A stretch of 64,000 bases of DNA from assembly GCF_014189455.1 (NCBI RefSeq), contig NZ_CP050296.1:3840001-3904000 (forward strand), given 5' to 3'. The translations under genes and the position numbers were made by a program. The notes below the pieces were generated by a model that did not search any database, had not been told where the DNA came from, and worked only from the letters and a program-made list of their open reading frames with translations. This DNA comes from Mesorhizobium huakuii. Its GTDB lineage: Bacteria > Pseudomonadota > Alphaproteobacteria > Rhizobiales > Rhizobiaceae. Shown here piece by piece: positions 54,939 through 64,000 of this stretch (its first letter is position 1; each line of letters opens with the position of its first letter).

Positions 54939-55022
54939 CCGCTATCCGCCTGTAGAAGTCGCCGCAACCATTGTGCCTGCCGCCGGTCCCGTCGCAGAGC
55001 CGGATCGATGATGCAGCGCCGG

Positions 55023-56140
55023 CTACACCCGCATCGGCATCAGCACGTAAAGCGCGGTCTCATCGGCCATGTCGTGGATCAGCGTCGGCGAACCGGCATC
55101 GGCCAGCATGAATTTGGCTTCCGTTCCGGTCAACTGAGCGGCCACGTCAAGCAGATATTTGGCGTTGAAGCCGATCTCGATCGGGTCGGACGAATAGTCG
55201 GCCGCCAGTTCCTCGGTGGCGCTGCCGGAATCCGGATTGTTGACCGCAAGCGTCACCTGGCCTTCGCTGATCGAAAGCTTCACTGCACGGCCGCGTTCGG
55301 AAGAGATGGTCGAGACGCGATCCACCGCCGCGCAAAGCTCTGGCGGTCGAGGATCAGCTTCTTGTCGTTGCCGGTCGGAATGACCCGCTGATAATCCGGG
55401 AAGGTGCCGTCGATCAGCTTCGAGGTCAGGACCACGCTGCCGATGGTGAAGCGGATCTTGGTGTCGGACAGCTCGGTGGTCACGGCGACATCCGGATCGT
55501 CGACCAGCTTCTGCAGCTCGCTCACCGTCTTGCGCGGAATGATGATGCCCGGCATGCCCTCGGAACCCGCCGGCGCGTCGATTTCGGCGCGCGCCAGGCG
55601 GTGGCCGTCGGTGGCCACCGAGCGCAGCTTCAGCTTGCCGCCGACCTCATGCGTGTGCAGGTAGATGCCGTTGAGATAGTAGCGCGTTTCCTCGGTGGAA
55701 ATGGCGAACTGCGTCTTCTCGATCAGACCCTTCAGGGCAACCGAGTCGAGCCGGAAGATATGCGAGAAGGATCCGGCCGAAAGCTCGGGGAAGTCGGATT
55801 GCGGCAGGCACTGCAGCCGGAAGCTCGAGCGCCCCGACGTCACCGTCATGGCGTTGCCGTCCTCGTCCGTCTTCAGCATCACCTCGGCGCCGTCCGCGAG
55901 CTTGCGCACGATGTCGTAGAGCAGATGCGCCGGAACCGTCGTCGCCCCGCCACGCTCGACCTTGGCGGGCGTCGCTTCCGTCACCTCCAGATCGAGGTCG
56001 GTTGCCTTCATTTCGAGGCTGGCGCCCTCGGCGCTGAGCAGCACGTTGGACAGGATCGGTATCGTGTTGCGCCGTTCGACCACACGGTGGACGTGGTTGA
56101 GCGACTTCAGGAGATTTGACCGTTCCAGGATAACACGCAT
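55023..56140 (-). pseudogene. dnaN: DNA polymerase III beta subunit (sliding clamp) with a single-base frameshift
   Basis: From ATG 56140 the first 270 residues are normal (MRVILERSNLLKSLNHVHRV; VATDGHRLARAEIDAP; PDYQRVIPTGNDKKLIL). After DRQSFA the frame is lost, and the reading stops at 55280. The proper continuation, AAVDRVSTISSERGRAVKLS to ADETALYVLMPMRV, is in the next frame and ends at 55023. One missing base at 55329-55332 explains it: restoring it (GCG GCG GCG GTG) gives 372 residues, the family length. The clamp is essential, so a sequence error is far more likely than a dead gene. Confidence 0.92.
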
Positions 56141-56254
56141 GACGAAACAGGCTCGCTTGAAAGGATGAGCGGGTCTCCGGCTGGCGGCGCCCCGCGAAAG
56201 GTCTGAACAGGCTCAGAATCTGCGTAAACTGACAGGAAAAAGCCAGCAAACGCA

Positions 56255-56290
56255 AGCCCGCGCCACCGGTTCCGGCCGGCTGCGCGGGCT
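56255..56290. terminator. GC hairpin between dnaA and dnaN
   Basis: In the 363-bp gap 56141-56503, AGCCCGCGC (56255-56263) / GCGCGGGCT (56282-56290) form a perfect 9-bp stem with an 18-base loop. On the minus strand it lies after dnaA and may terminate it, with CTTTTTCC some 14 bases beyond. The rest of the gap, including the dnaN upstream region, shows no gene. Confidence 0.5.
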
Positions 56291-56503
56291 TTCTGGGGAT
56301 AAAGGCCGCGAAGACCGCCAGCCTATGCGCTGAATCCGGAATCCAGATCGTGGCCAGGCTTTGTTTTGACACAATTCCGGACGGAAAACCGTCTCACACT
56401 TTTCCTGGAATTGCTCTACGCCGCGAGCCCATTTCGGGCTCACGGTCGGGCATGCAAGCCATTGAATTCCAGTGCGGTTCCGGCTTGCCTTGTCTCGGAT
56501 CGG

Positions 56504-58048
56504 TCAGGCCTGGTCGTTGATCAGCCGCCGCAGCAACTCAAGTTCCTGTGCCAGCGTGTTGTCGTTGCCGGACAGGTCCTCGATCTTGCGCACGGCGTGC
56601 AGCACCGTGGTGTGGTCGCGGCCGCCGAAGCGCCGTCCGATTTCGGGCAGGGAGCGCGGTGTCATCACCTTCGACAGGTACATGGCGACCTGCCGCGGCT
56701 TGACGATGGTACGCGTGCGCCGGTTGGACAGCAATTCGGTCTTCGACACGTTGTAATGGCGCGCCACGATGCGCTGGATATCCTCGATGCGGACCCGCTT
56801 CGGCTCGCCCGTGCGATAGATGTGTCCGAGGATCTCGTCGATGCGGTCGATGGTGATCTGCGGCTCGAACGATTGCCGGAACAGCAGCTGATTGAACGCG
56901 CCCTCCAATTCGCGTCCGCTGCCGGTCACGGTGCGGGCGACGTGATTGAGGATCTCGTCGGAAATATCCAGCGACGCGTCGTCGACCCTGGCCGTGGCCA
57001 GGCGCAGTTTGAGCATGCCGAGGCGCATGGCGAAATCCGGCGCCGACATTTCGAGCGCGACGCCGCCATTGAGGCGCGAGCGGACGCGCGGCTCGAGCGA
57101 TTCCAGCTCGGACGGCGGCCGGTCTGCGGCGACGACGACCTGCTTGGCGCTGTCGAGCAGCATGTTGATCAGATGGCAGAATTCATGCTGGATCGACTTG
57201 CCCTGCAGGAACTGCATGTCGTCGATGATCAGAAGGTCGATGTCGCGCAACTGCTCCTTGAGCGTCAGCGCGTTGTTGTCGCGGATCGCGGTGGCGAAGC
57301 GCCACATGAAATATTCCGCGGTGAGATAGACGACGCGGGATTTCGGGTTCTGCTTCAGCGATTCCGCCGCGATGGCCTGCAGCAGGTGGGTTTTGCCGAG
57401 CCCGACGGTCGCGTGCAGGAAAAGCGGGTTGAAGCGCACCGCGCTCGACTGCGATTCCGCCACGGCCTTGGCGGCGGCGAAGGCCACCCGGTTCGACGGG
57501 CCTTCGATGAAGGAGCCGAACGTGTAGCGAGGATCAAGCGGGGATCCCAGCACGTTGTGGCGGAACTCGGTCTCGACCGCACCACCCGGGCGCGGCACGG
57601 GAGGCCGTTCCACCCTGCCGGGGCTCACAGTGCCGGCAGCCAGCGCCGTCTGCGTCTGTCGTGTCATTTTGCGCGCCGGCGCCAGTTCCGGTTCGACATG
57701 GCTGCGCCCCTGGCGGGTGGCCGTGCGCACGACGATCTCGATCTTGAGGAGATCGGCATCCTCCTGCTTCCACAGCTCGGAGATGAGGTCGAGATAGTGG
57801 CCGTTGATCCACGAGCGCAGGAACGCGGTGGGCACCGAGATGCGGACAATGCCCTTGGACGCCTCCGCGACCTTCATGCGGCCGAACCAGCTCGAATAGA
57901 CTTCAGCCCCCAGACGCGCCTTCAACTGGGTCTTGACCCGGTCGAACTTCTGCTCCGCGTCGCTGGAGACCGCCATCTCGTTTGCTCCGATCAAAGTTCC
58001 AGGAAATGGGAGGTCGCCCGTAAGCTCCCTTTCGATGCCGCTCTGCAT
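56504..58048 (-). CDS. dnaA: Chromosomal replication initiator protein DnaA
   Basis: 514 residues. Domain I ([20 protein letters not shown]), a linker to about residue 160, then the AAA+ domain with Walker [11 protein letters not shown], Walker [10 protein letters not shown] and the arginine-finger part [12 protein letters not shown]. The C-terminal DNA-binding helix-turn-helix has [23 protein letters not shown] 58048 was chosen as the first start in the region with family-like sequence ([17 protein letters not shown]); the frame is open further upstream without match. Confidence 0.95.
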   Translation of the reverse strand: MQSGIERELTGDLPFPGTLIGANEMAVSSDAEQKFDRVKTQLKARLGAEVYSSWFGRMKVAEASKGIVRISVPTAFLRSWINGHYLDLISELWKQEDADLLKIEIVVRTATRQGRSHVEPELAPARKMTRQTQTALAAGTVSPGRVERPPVPRPGGAVETEFRHNVLGSPLDPRYTFGSFIEGPSNRVAFAAAKAVAESQSSAVRFNPLFLHATVGLGKTHLLQAIAAESLKQNPKSRVVYLTAEYFMWRFATAIRDNNALTLKEQLRDIDLLIIDDMQFLQGKSIQHEFCHLINMLLDSAKQVVVAADRPPSELESLEPRVRSRLNGGVALEMSAPDFAMRLGMLKLRLATARVDDASLDISDEILNHVARTVTGSGRELEGAFNQLLFRQSFEPQITIDRIDEILGHIYRTGEPKRVRIEDIQRIVARHYNVSKTELLSNRRTRTIVKPRQVAMYLSKVMTPRSLPEIGRRFGGRDHTTVLHAVRKIEDLSGNDNTLAQELELLRRLINDQA

Positions 58049-58442
58049 GATCGAGTTCCTTGCTTTTCTGTACCTGTTTTCCGCCGGGGATGCGCCTCCT
58101 GCATCCTTTTTCCAGCGACTGTGTCTTCGCCACGATGCCCGTTGCCGCCGCCGGCAATGAACGTCGCCCACTATTCGGAGGGAACCGGTGCCGGCCCATG
58201 GAAGCCAGTCCGCGTTGGGTATGTCAGGGCAATACAACACCGTCCGGCGAAAGAGCGCCGGCGCGCCGTCTACCTGCCATGTCTATTTACGCCAGTCCCC
58301 TACCGTATCGAAAAAGAGCAAACCATACCCGTTCGCGGACTTGATCCGCGTCGCAAATCCCGCCAATTTAAGCTGGCTGCGTCAGGCTGGGTTAGGGGCC
58401 ACAGGCCCGTCCCTTTCGATAGATCGACATTACCGAAATCGC

Positions 58443-58712
58443 TGTGGATAGGGCAAGGCCACGTCTAACGGATTTTTAAGGAATCTGGTTACCTCGGGCG
58501 CCTTGGGGCGCCATGCCGTAGCGGCATATTTTGACAAAGCCATTGTGATTCAAACCCTTTTCCGGCGAATATGAAAAAGCCGGCCCGCTTCGAAATATTC
58601 TGAAATAATTCGCTTGACAGCCAGTTGTCCTCCCGTCCCTTCGGGGTGCTGTGGACAAGCTGTGGACGACCATGGGTAACTATCTGAAAAATATCGCTTA
58701 TTTCTGATAGTT
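58443..58712. promoter_or_regulatory. DnaA-box-like cluster and AT-rich palindrome in the dnaA-rpsT gap
   Basis: The 857-bp gap 58049-58905 has no supported gene. It contains three DnaA-box-like nonamers in the same orientation: TGTGGATAG at 58443, TGTGGACAA at 58650 and TGTGGACGA at 58661 (consensus TGTGGATAA). An imperfect AT-rich palindrome follows at 58678-58712, with arms AACTATC and GATAGTT. The region could be an autoregulatory zone for dnaA or an origin-like site; origin function is not established. Confidence 0.45.
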
Positions 58713-58849
58713 AAGAGTTTTTGAGCCGCCACTTTTCAAGCATGTCAGCCATCAGCAGGCATGCATGTGCCGGCAAAGCATTTAGGAGTCTGGAATCTGC
58801 TTTGGGCGCCGTTTCCAAGCATTCTTTTTAAGTACTTGCCGGCAAACGA

Positions 58850-58878
58850 AAAAAACCCGGCACGATCGGCCGGGTTTT
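58850..58878 (-). terminator. Rho-independent terminator of rpsT
   Basis: AAAACCCGGC (58852-58861) / GCCGGGTTTT (58869-58878). Read on the minus strand, the hairpin lies about 28 bases beyond the rpsT stop and is followed by a T-rich tract. A strong intrinsic terminator. Confidence 0.85.
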
Positions 58879-58905
58879 AAGGAAGCTTAGTCTGTAAAGG
58901 CGATA

Positions 58906-59172
58906 TCAGGCCGACAGCACCTTGAGGCGCGCGGCCAGACGCGACACCTTGCGGGACGCGGTGTTCTTGTGGATCACGCCCTTGGTCGCGGCACGCATCA
59001 ATTCCGGCTCGGCGGCCTTGAAAGCGGCCTGAGCGGCAGCCTTGTCACCGGAGGCGAGAGCCTCCTCGACCTGGCGTACATAGGTGCGCACGCGCGAGCG
59101 GCGGTTCTTGTTGATCGCTGCGCGGCGGACGATCTTGCGCGTTGCCTTTTTGGCCGAGGATGTGTTGGCCAT
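58906..59172 (-). CDS. rpsT: 30S ribosomal protein S20
   Basis: 88-residue, Ala/Lys/Arg-rich S20, starting [20 protein letters not shown] from ATG 59172 and ending [12 protein letters not shown]. It binds 16S rRNA early in 30S assembly. A 17-residue upstream extension is not used. It lies between enoyl-CoA hydratase and dnaA, the conserved alphaproteobacterial order, with its own terminator. Confidence 0.96.
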   Translation of the reverse strand: MANTSSAKKATRKIVRRAAINKNRRSRVRTYVRQVEEALASGDKAAAQAAFKAAEPELMRAATKGVIHKNTASRKVSRLAARLKVLSA

Positions 59173-59353
59173 GATGCCTCTCTTCTGATCTGGTCGGCGC
59201 ACGCGGCATGCCGCAGGGCGCAAAAAACAAACGGGCAGCCACAGGGCCGCCTCGGTTGGTGCGGCTTATAGTTCAGCTTTTCCGGCGCGTCAACGCTGCC
59301 TGGCGTTCTTTTTGGCCGATGCCACAGGGTTTCGATCGCCGGCCGGCAACACT

Positions 59354-60127
59354 CTACCGATTGGTGAAATTCGGCTTCCGCTTTTCGGCGAAGGCCGCCA
59401 TGCCTTCCTTCTGGTCTTCGAGCGCGAAAAGCGAGTGGAACAGACGGCGCTCGAACCGCAATCCCTCGGCCAACGTCGTCTCATAGGAACGGTTGACCGC
59501 TTCCTTCGCCATCATCACCGACGGCAGCGAGAAATCGGCGATCTTGGCCGCCGCCTTGACCGCCTCTTCGACGAGTTCGGCGGCGGGCACGACCCGCGAC
59601 ACCAGGCCTGAGCGCTCGGCTTCCGCGGCATCCATCATCCGCCCGGTCAGGCACATATCCATCGCCTTCGATTTGCCGACGAACCGGGTCAGGCGTTGCG
59701 ACCCGCCCATGCCGGGAATGACGCCGAGCGTGATTTCGGGCTGGCCGAATTTGGCCGTGTCGGCGGCAATGATGAAGTCGCACATCATGGCCAGCTCGCA
59801 TCCGCCGCCCAGCGCATAGCCAGCCACTGCCGCAATGATCGGCTTTCGCGTGCGCGTGAACTCTTCCCAACCCGCGAAGAAGTCCTGGCTATAGGCGTCC
59901 ACATAGGAGATCGCCTGCATCTCCTTGATGTCGGCACCAGCGGCGAAGGCCTTGTCGGAACCGGTAAGAACCATGGCGCCGATGCCAGGATCGGCGCCGA
60001 AACCGTTCACGGCTGCGACGAGTTCAGCAAGGATCTGGGAATTCAGAGCATTAAGCGCCTTTGGCCGGTCCAGCGTGATCAGTCCGACCTTGCCGCGCGT
60101 CTCGGTGATGATCGTTTCATAGGCCAT
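59354..60127 (-). CDS. Enoyl-CoA hydratase
   Basis: 257-residue crotonase-fold enzyme of beta-oxidation. The oxyanion-hole and catalytic elements are visible: [11 protein letters not shown] near residue 65, [15 protein letters not shown] with one catalytic Glu, and [19 protein letters not shown] with the second. It hydrates trans-2-enoyl-CoA. ATG 60127 is taken as the start of the aligned region. It sits 30 bases after mutM on the same strand. Confidence 0.93.
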   Translation of the reverse strand: MAYETIITETRGKVGLITLDRPKALNALNSQILAELVAAVNGFGADPGIGAMVLTGSDKAFAAGADIKEMQAISYVDAYSQDFFAGWEEFTRTRKPIIAAVAGYALGGGCELAMMCDFIIAADTAKFGQPEITLGVIPGMGGSQRLTRFVGKSKAMDMCLTGRMMDAAEAERSGLVSRVVPAAELVEEAVKAAAKIADFSLPSVMMAKEAVNRSYETTLAEGLRFERRLFHSLFALEDQKEGMAAFAEKRKPNFTNR

Positions 60128-60157
60128 GCTGCTTCTCCTCACTCGACCCGGTCTAAC

Positions 60158-61048
60158 TCAGCTCTGACACGTCCGGCAATAGAAGGTCGAGCGTCCGCTC
60201 TGCACGATACGCTCGATGTGGCCGCCGCAGCCGGGCTTCGGGCAGGGTTCGCCCTCGCGGTCGTAGACGGCGAAGGAATGCTGGAAATAGCCCAGCGATC
60301 CGTCGGTATGCACGTAGTCGCGCAGCGACGACCCGCCTGCGGCGATGGCATCTGATATGACCGAGCGGATCGCCTCGGCCAGGCGTTCGCTCTGCTCCCT
60401 GGCCTTCTTGCCCGGCTTGGCGATGGTGCCCGCCGCACGCAAGGGCGACAGGCCGGCGCGCCAGAGCGCCTCCGACACGTAAATATTGCCAAGCCCCGCG
60501 ATCAGCTTCTGGTCAAGAAGTGCTGCCTTCAGCGGCGATCCGCGGCCTTTCAGCAAAGAGGCGAGCAGCACGCCGTCCAGCGCGTTGCCCGTCGGCTCGA
60601 CGCCGAGTCCGGCCAGCATCGGATGCGTCTCCGGCGATCCTTCCGCGAACAGCATGAAACCGAAGCGGCGCGGGTCGTTGAAGATCACGCGGGAACGGGC
60701 GCCGTCGGCGGCGACGACATCGAACACGACATGGTCGTGCGTCGTGCTTTTCGAGCGTTCGTGGTGGAACACGCCAGGTGTCTCGCCGTCATCGTCGGTC
60801 TCGATGCGAAACGAGCCCGACATGCCAAGATGGCAGATCAGCACCGGGCCGTCCTGCACATGCATGGTCAGATATTTGGCCCGGCGGCCAAGTGCCGTGA
60901 TCGTCTTGCCGGTCAGCCGTTCCGAAAACCGTTCGGGGAAGGGAAAGCGCAGATCTGGCCGCCGCGCCTCGACCTTGGTCAGACGGGCACCTTCCAGGAC
61001 CGGCTGCAGACCACGCCGCACCGTTTCGACTTCGGGCAATTCAGGCAT
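60158..61048 (-). CDS. mutM: Formamidopyrimidine-DNA glycosylase (Fpg/MutM)
   Basis: 296-residue DNA glycosylase/AP lyase for 8-oxoguanine. The N-terminal catalytic [13 protein letters not shown] is intact, with Pro directly after the initiator Met. The C-terminal zinc finger reads CPKPGC...FYCRTC, the CxxxxC variant common in Rhizobiales. The start at ATG 61048 is fixed because the Pro must be N-terminal. It overlaps the deoB stop by eight bases. Confidence 0.95.
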   Translation of the reverse strand: MPELPEVETVRRGLQPVLEGARLTKVEARRPDLRFPFPERFSERLTGKTITALGRRAKYLTMHVQDGPVLICHLGMSGSFRIETDDDGETPGVFHHERSKSTTHDHVVFDVVAADGARSRVIFNDPRRFGFMLFAEGSPETHPMLAGLGVEPTGNALDGVLLASLLKGRGSPLKAALLDQKLIAGLGNIYVSEALWRAGLSPLRAAGTIAKPGKKAREQSERLAEAIRSVISDAIAAGGSSLRDYVHTDGSLGYFQHSFAVYDREGEPCPKPGCGGHIERIVQSGRSTFYCRTCQS

Positions 61049-62282
61049 GGCCGCCAATCATCGCATGGAAAGAAGTGCCGTGGCGGCCGGGCGCCAGGCC
61101 GAGATGTTCGGCGACGGTCTCGCCGATATCGGCGAATGTCGTTCTCAGTCCGATGTCGCCACCTGTCAAACCCGGTCCCATGCCGATCACCGGGATACGT
61201 TCACGCGTATGATCGGTCCCTCGCCAGGTCGGATCATTGCCATGGTCGGCCGTCAGGATGAGGATGTCGCCCTGCCGCAGTTTTGCAAATGCTTCCGGCA
61301 GCCGCCGGTCGAAGGCCTCGAGCGCGGCGGCATAGCCGGCGACATCGCGGCGATGGCCGAATTCGGTGTCGAAATCGACGAAATTGGCGAAAACGAGATC
61401 GCCGTCGCCAGCATCATCCATCGCACCGAGCGCCTTGTCGAACATGGCCATGTTGCCGGCGGCCTTGCGCACTTCCGAAACCCCGCGATGGGCGAAGATG
61501 TCGCCGATCTTGCCGACGGCTATAACGCGGCTTCCCCGTGCCGTCAGCCGGTCGAGCAAGGTCGGCTCCGGCGGCGGCACGGCATAGTCATGGCGATTGT
61601 AGGTCCGCTGGAAGGTGCCGGCGGTCTCGCCGACGAACGGCCGTGCGATCACGCGTCCGATCCTCAGCGGATCAACCAGCCGGCGTACCACCTGACAGAA
61701 TTCATAAAGCCGCTCCAACCCGAAATGGACTTCATGCGCGGCGATCTGCAGGACCGAGTCGACGGAGGTGTAACAGATCGGCTTGCCGGTGCGGATGTGT
61801 TCCTCGCCGAAGCGTTCGATGATCTCGGTACCTGGCGCATGGCAGTTTCCGAGAATGCCTGAAACCTCGCCCTCGCGGATCATCGCCGCGGTCAGATCAG
61901 CCGGAAAGGCGGGAACCGTATCCGGGAAATAACCCCAGTCGAAGCGAACCGGCAGGCCTGCGATCTCCCAGTGACCGGAAGGGGTGTCCTTGCCGCTCGA
62001 AACTTCCTGCGCCGCGCCATGGAAGGCATTGGCGGCCAGATCCGTTCCGAAATGGGAAAAAGCCAATCCTGTCGCCGTCTCGGATGCCTTGCCGAGCCCG
62101 AGCGATGCCATGTGCGGGACAAACAGCGGCCCCTGACGAAGCCGCTCGCGATCCGCACGCCCTTCGGCGCAAGCTTCGGCGATGTGCGCAAGCGTGTTGG
62201 CGCCGGCGTCGCCATAGCGTTCAGCATCGGCCGCGCCGCCGACGCCGAAGGAATCCAGGACAAAGAGGAAAGCACGCGCCAT
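61041..62282 (-). CDS. deoB: Phosphopentomutase
   Basis: 413-residue alkaline-phosphatase-fold enzyme that interconverts (deoxy)ribose 1- and 5-phosphates in nucleoside salvage. The N-terminal metal-binding [16 protein letters not shown], the phosphothreonine-type [14 protein letters not shown] and the C-terminal [21 protein letters not shown] are complete. First gene of the unit deoB-mutM-ech; just upstream lies the 58-bp repeat array. Confidence 0.95.
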   Translation of the reverse strand: MARAFLFVLDSFGVGGAADAERYGDAGANTLAHIAEACAEGRADRERLRQGPLFVPHMASLGLGKASETATGLAFSHFGTDLAANAFHGAAQEVSSGKDTPSGHWEIAGLPVRFDWGYFPDTVPAFPADLTAAMIREGEVSGILGNCHAPGTEIIERFGEEHIRTGKPICYTSVDSVLQIAAHEVHFGLERLYEFCQVVRRLVDPLRIGRVIARPFVGETAGTFQRTYNRHDYAVPPPEPTLLDRLTARGSRVIAVGKIGDIFAHRGVSEVRKAAGNMAMFDKALGAMDDAGDGDLVFANFVDFDTEFGHRRDVAGYAAALEAFDRRLPEAFAKLRQGDILILTADHGNDPTWRGTDHTRERIPVIGMGPGLTGGDIGLRTTFADIGETVAEHLGLAPGRHGTSFHAMIGGHA

Positions 62283-62380
62283 CGGGTCATTGTTGCCAGT
62301 TTGGACGCCCAGACATAGGGTTCCACGGCGGTATTGGCAATTCGGAAACCAAACGGCAATGGCTGGCGTGGATAGTCCAG

Positions 62381-62554
62381 TGCATGTCGCCCAAAAGTGC
62401 GCAGCGGTTTTGGGGGAACGACATGCACAAGCTAAGAGTGCATGTAACCCAAAATGCCTGGCGGTTTCTGGGACAACGACATGGACAAACTAATAGTCCA
62501 TGTCGCCCAAAAGTGTCTGGCGGTTTTGGGGCAACGACGACAGACGTAATCCAA
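62381..62554. repeat. Three tandem 58-bp units forming covarying hairpins
   Basis: Units start at 62381, 62439 and 62497. Each has the core CATGT-cgCCCAAAA-tg...GGCGGTTT(t)GGG...AACGACATG. The right arm of one unit pairs perfectly with the left arm of the next: ACATGCAC/GTGCATGT at 62421-62445 and CGACATGGAC/GTCCATGTCG at 62477-62505, each with a 9-base loop. The array fills most of the 338-bp gap between deoB (62282) and the binding-protein gene (62621). Related short palindromes are common in rhizobial genomes. Confidence 0.75.
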
Positions 62555-62620
62555 GATAAAAAGTATTGCGGCGCACCGGGCATGGGCATGGATCGAAGAA
62601 AACCCAAGGACGGTCTCTTT

Positions 62621-63544
62621 ATGAACGCCGCGCTGAAGGCATGTGCTGGCCTTGTGGTCGTGCACGGCGCGCTCTGGTGTGGTCCGGCGCGGGCCGACTG
62701 GCGCGATGATATCGGCACATTTCGCATCGGCATCGTCGCCGAGCCTGGCGCCGGCAACACCGTTCCGGGGCTGGCGCTGTTGACGCAATCCTTTACCAAT
62801 GCGCTTGGCATGAAGGTGGAGTTCGTCGTCGCGCGCGACTATGCGGCATTGATCGAGGCGCAGGCCAACGCCCGGATCGAGTACGCCATCTATTCGGCAA
62901 CGGCCTACGCCACGGCGCTGCAGCGTTGCGGATGCATCGAGCCGCTTGTGGCGCCGGTTGATTCCGACGGTGCGGCCGGCATCCGCTCCGTGCTGCTGAC
63001 CAGGGACGGCAAGCTGTCTGGCCTGGGGGCGATGCAGGCGCACCGGATCGCCATGCCGCCGCCGGACAGTGTCGGGGGCTCGCTTCTGCCGCTGGCGGAG
63101 CTGGCCGCCGAGCACGTCAAGATCGCCGAAGACGCCCCCTTTCTGATCCATACGGATTCAGCGTCGGCAGCGGAAAAAATGCTCGTCGACGGCCAGGCCG
63201 ACGCCTCGTTCGGCTGGGTGAGGGCCGCGGCCGACGGCCAGCCGTTGCTGTCTGGTGGAACGCAGGCAAGGCTCGAAGCGGCCGGCCTTTCGGCGTCGGC
63301 TCTCCAGGTCGTGTGGATGTCGGGCCTGCTGAGATATGGTCCCCATGCAGTGCGCAGCGATCTCGACCCGGAAGCCAAGCGCCGGCTGACCGTGTTCCTC
63401 ACCAACCTCAAATCGACGACGCCGGATGTCTACGATCTCCTGGAATCGAAACACTCTGGCGGCTTTTTGACCGCAGCCCCAAAGGATTATGCGGCGGCGG
63501 AAGCCATCGTGCGCCTGGTGTCGGCCGACGGTGGGCAGCGGTAA
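62621..63544 (+). CDS. PhnD-like phosphate/phosphonate-family periplasmic binding protein
   Basis: 307-residue exported protein. The signal peptide (about residues 2-25, ending GPARA) is followed by a PBP2 fold resembling PhnD/ABC phosphonate-binding proteins (FRIGIVAEPGAGNTVPGL; LGMKVEFVVARDYAALIEAQANARIEYAIYS; DASFGWVRAAADG). No permease or ATPase gene is adjacent, so it may be an orphan receptor or serve a distant system. ATG 62621 has AAGGA about ten bases upstream; ATG 62582 is the alternative. Confidence 0.8.
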   Translation: MNAALKACAGLVVVHGALWCGPARADWRDDIGTFRIGIVAEPGAGNTVPGLALLTQSFTNALGMKVEFVVARDYAALIEAQANARIEYAIYSATAYATALQRCGCIEPLVAPVDSDGAAGIRSVLLTRDGKLSGLGAMQAHRIAMPPPDSVGGSLLPLAELAAEHVKIAEDAPFLIHTDSASAAEKMLVDGQADASFGWVRAAADGQPLLSGGTQARLEAAGLSASALQVVWMSGLLRYGPHAVRSDLDPEAKRRLTVFLTNLKSTTPDVYDLLESKHSGGFLTAAPKDYAAAEAIVRLVSADGGQR

Positions 63545-63550
63545 AAGTCT

Positions 63551-64000
63551 TCAGCAGTCGCTGCAGGGGATGGTCAGGCTTCTGCGCGGGCGCAGATAGT
63601 AGGTCTCGCCCATCGGAATCGTCGTGGTGAGGGATTGGGTCAATCCAAGCTTTTGCTGGGTATTCGCCGTCCAGCCGATAATCGGCGCATAGCTAAGATT
63701 GCTGTCAACGCGGATGAGGAAGGTACCGGCAACCTTGAGCGTTGCCGGAACCGTGGTGGCCGTGCCTGCGGTGGCCCCGACACTGTAGACGCCGCTGGCG
63801 ACCTTGCGCGACCACACCACCAGGACCCTGGGCGTCGGATCGGTCGTGACCTGTATTGCGGTGATGGTGATGTTGGGTGTCGAACGGTTGTAGGGTTGAA
63901 TGGTCGATGTGCCGATTTTCATGATGGCGTCGAGATCCGCCTTGACGATGGTCGGCTGCTGCGTGATGAGATCCGCGACCATGCTGCCGATGCGGCTGAC
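63551..64000 (-). CDS. TadE/TadG-like pilus-assembly protein (partial)
   Basis: The frame stays open to the right edge, so only the C-terminal ~150 residues are seen. VADLITQQPTIVKADLDAIM, VVWSRKVASG and the closing GETYYLRPRRSLTIPCSDC match the C-terminal half of rhizobial TadE/TadG proteins, which are anchored minor components of Flp-type pilus machines. The N-terminal membrane helix should lie outside the window. Convergent with the binding-protein gene, six bases apart. Confidence 0.65.
   Translation of the reverse strand, partial: VSRIGSMVADLITQQPTIVKADLDAIMKIGTSTIQPYNRSTPNITITAIQVTTDPTPRVLVVWSRKVASGVYSVGATAGTATTVPATLKVAGTFLIRVDSNLSYAPIIGWTANTQQKLGLTQSLTTTIPMGETYYLRPRRSLTIPCSDC

Noticed and set aside
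58476..58732. Small minus-strand open frames in the dnaA-rpsT gap
   Set aside because: They overlap each other and DnaA-box-like sites, contain no family motif and show no ribosome site.
62381..62554. The tandem units as a CRISPR array
   Set aside because: The units are contiguous 58-bp repeats with internal palindromes and no unique spacers, and no cas genes are present.

Overview
The window is a chromosomal segment of an alphaproteobacterium of the order Rhizobiales, most likely Mesorhizobium or a close Phyllobacteriaceae relative. The case rests on GC-rich coding sequence, an Irr-type Fur-family regulator with its HHH motif, an iron-control-element palindrome, RIME-like intergenic palindromes, and typical rhizobial gene order (metK-trmB-rimP-nusA-ylxR-infB-rbfA-truB...rpsO-pnp; dnaA-rpsT-ech-mutM; irr beside fabA-fabB-fabI). 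The species is inferred from these features and was not tested by any search.

Layout. 1-4644: the end of a peptide-type ABC importer operon (binding protein, two permeases, two ATPases). 4697-9959 (minus): an RND efflux pump with two lipoprotein adaptors, then a GABA-type aminotransferase on the plus strand. 11470-12261: several GC-rich palindromic repeats and a truncated ParD antitoxin. 12264-19908: an iron and redox locus. A ferredoxin-reductase-like flavoprotein is divergent from an imelysin-bfd-bfr-diheme protein-imelysin-DUF1513 operon, and a perfect 23-bp Irr-box-like palindrome lies between them. 20005-28387: tsaB, rimI, an acyltransferase, miaB, phoH, ybeY, a CorC-like gene, a VOC gene and lnt. 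28526-31103: an XRE regulator, metK and trmB. 31460-32797: a complete IS1202-like insertion sequence with a 16-bp target duplication and a frameshifted transposase, sitting directly against the -35 box of the rimP-nusA-infB operon. 32942-44241: the translation and RNA-processing operon through pnp. 44312-46885: an RsmC-like methyltransferase and a GGDEF/EAL protein. 47051-49672 (minus): fabA-fabB-fabI, divergent from irr. 50411-53767: assorted metabolic genes. 53799-59172 (minus): recF, dnaN, dnaA and rpsT, with an 857-bp gap between dnaA and rpsT that carries DnaA-box-like sites. 59354-62282 (minus): enoyl-CoA hydratase, mutM and deoB. 62381-62554: three 58-bp tandem units whose adjacent arms form perfect, covarying hairpins. 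62621-64000: a PhnD-like binding protein and the end of a TadE/TadG-like gene.

How the parts fit. Most of the window is core information processing. The iron locus is the most coherent less-studied system: it combines iron storage (Bfr), iron release (Bfd), a plausible electron donor (the divergent reductase) and exported imelysin, diheme and DUF1513 proteins. The likely regulator, Irr, is encoded 36 kb away in the same window.

Quality warning. Two genes expected to be intact, rpsO and dnaN, each carry a single-base frameshift, and so does the transposase. After repair rpsO and dnaN reach exactly the family lengths (89 and 372 codons), which suggests sequence or assembly errors rather than true loss.
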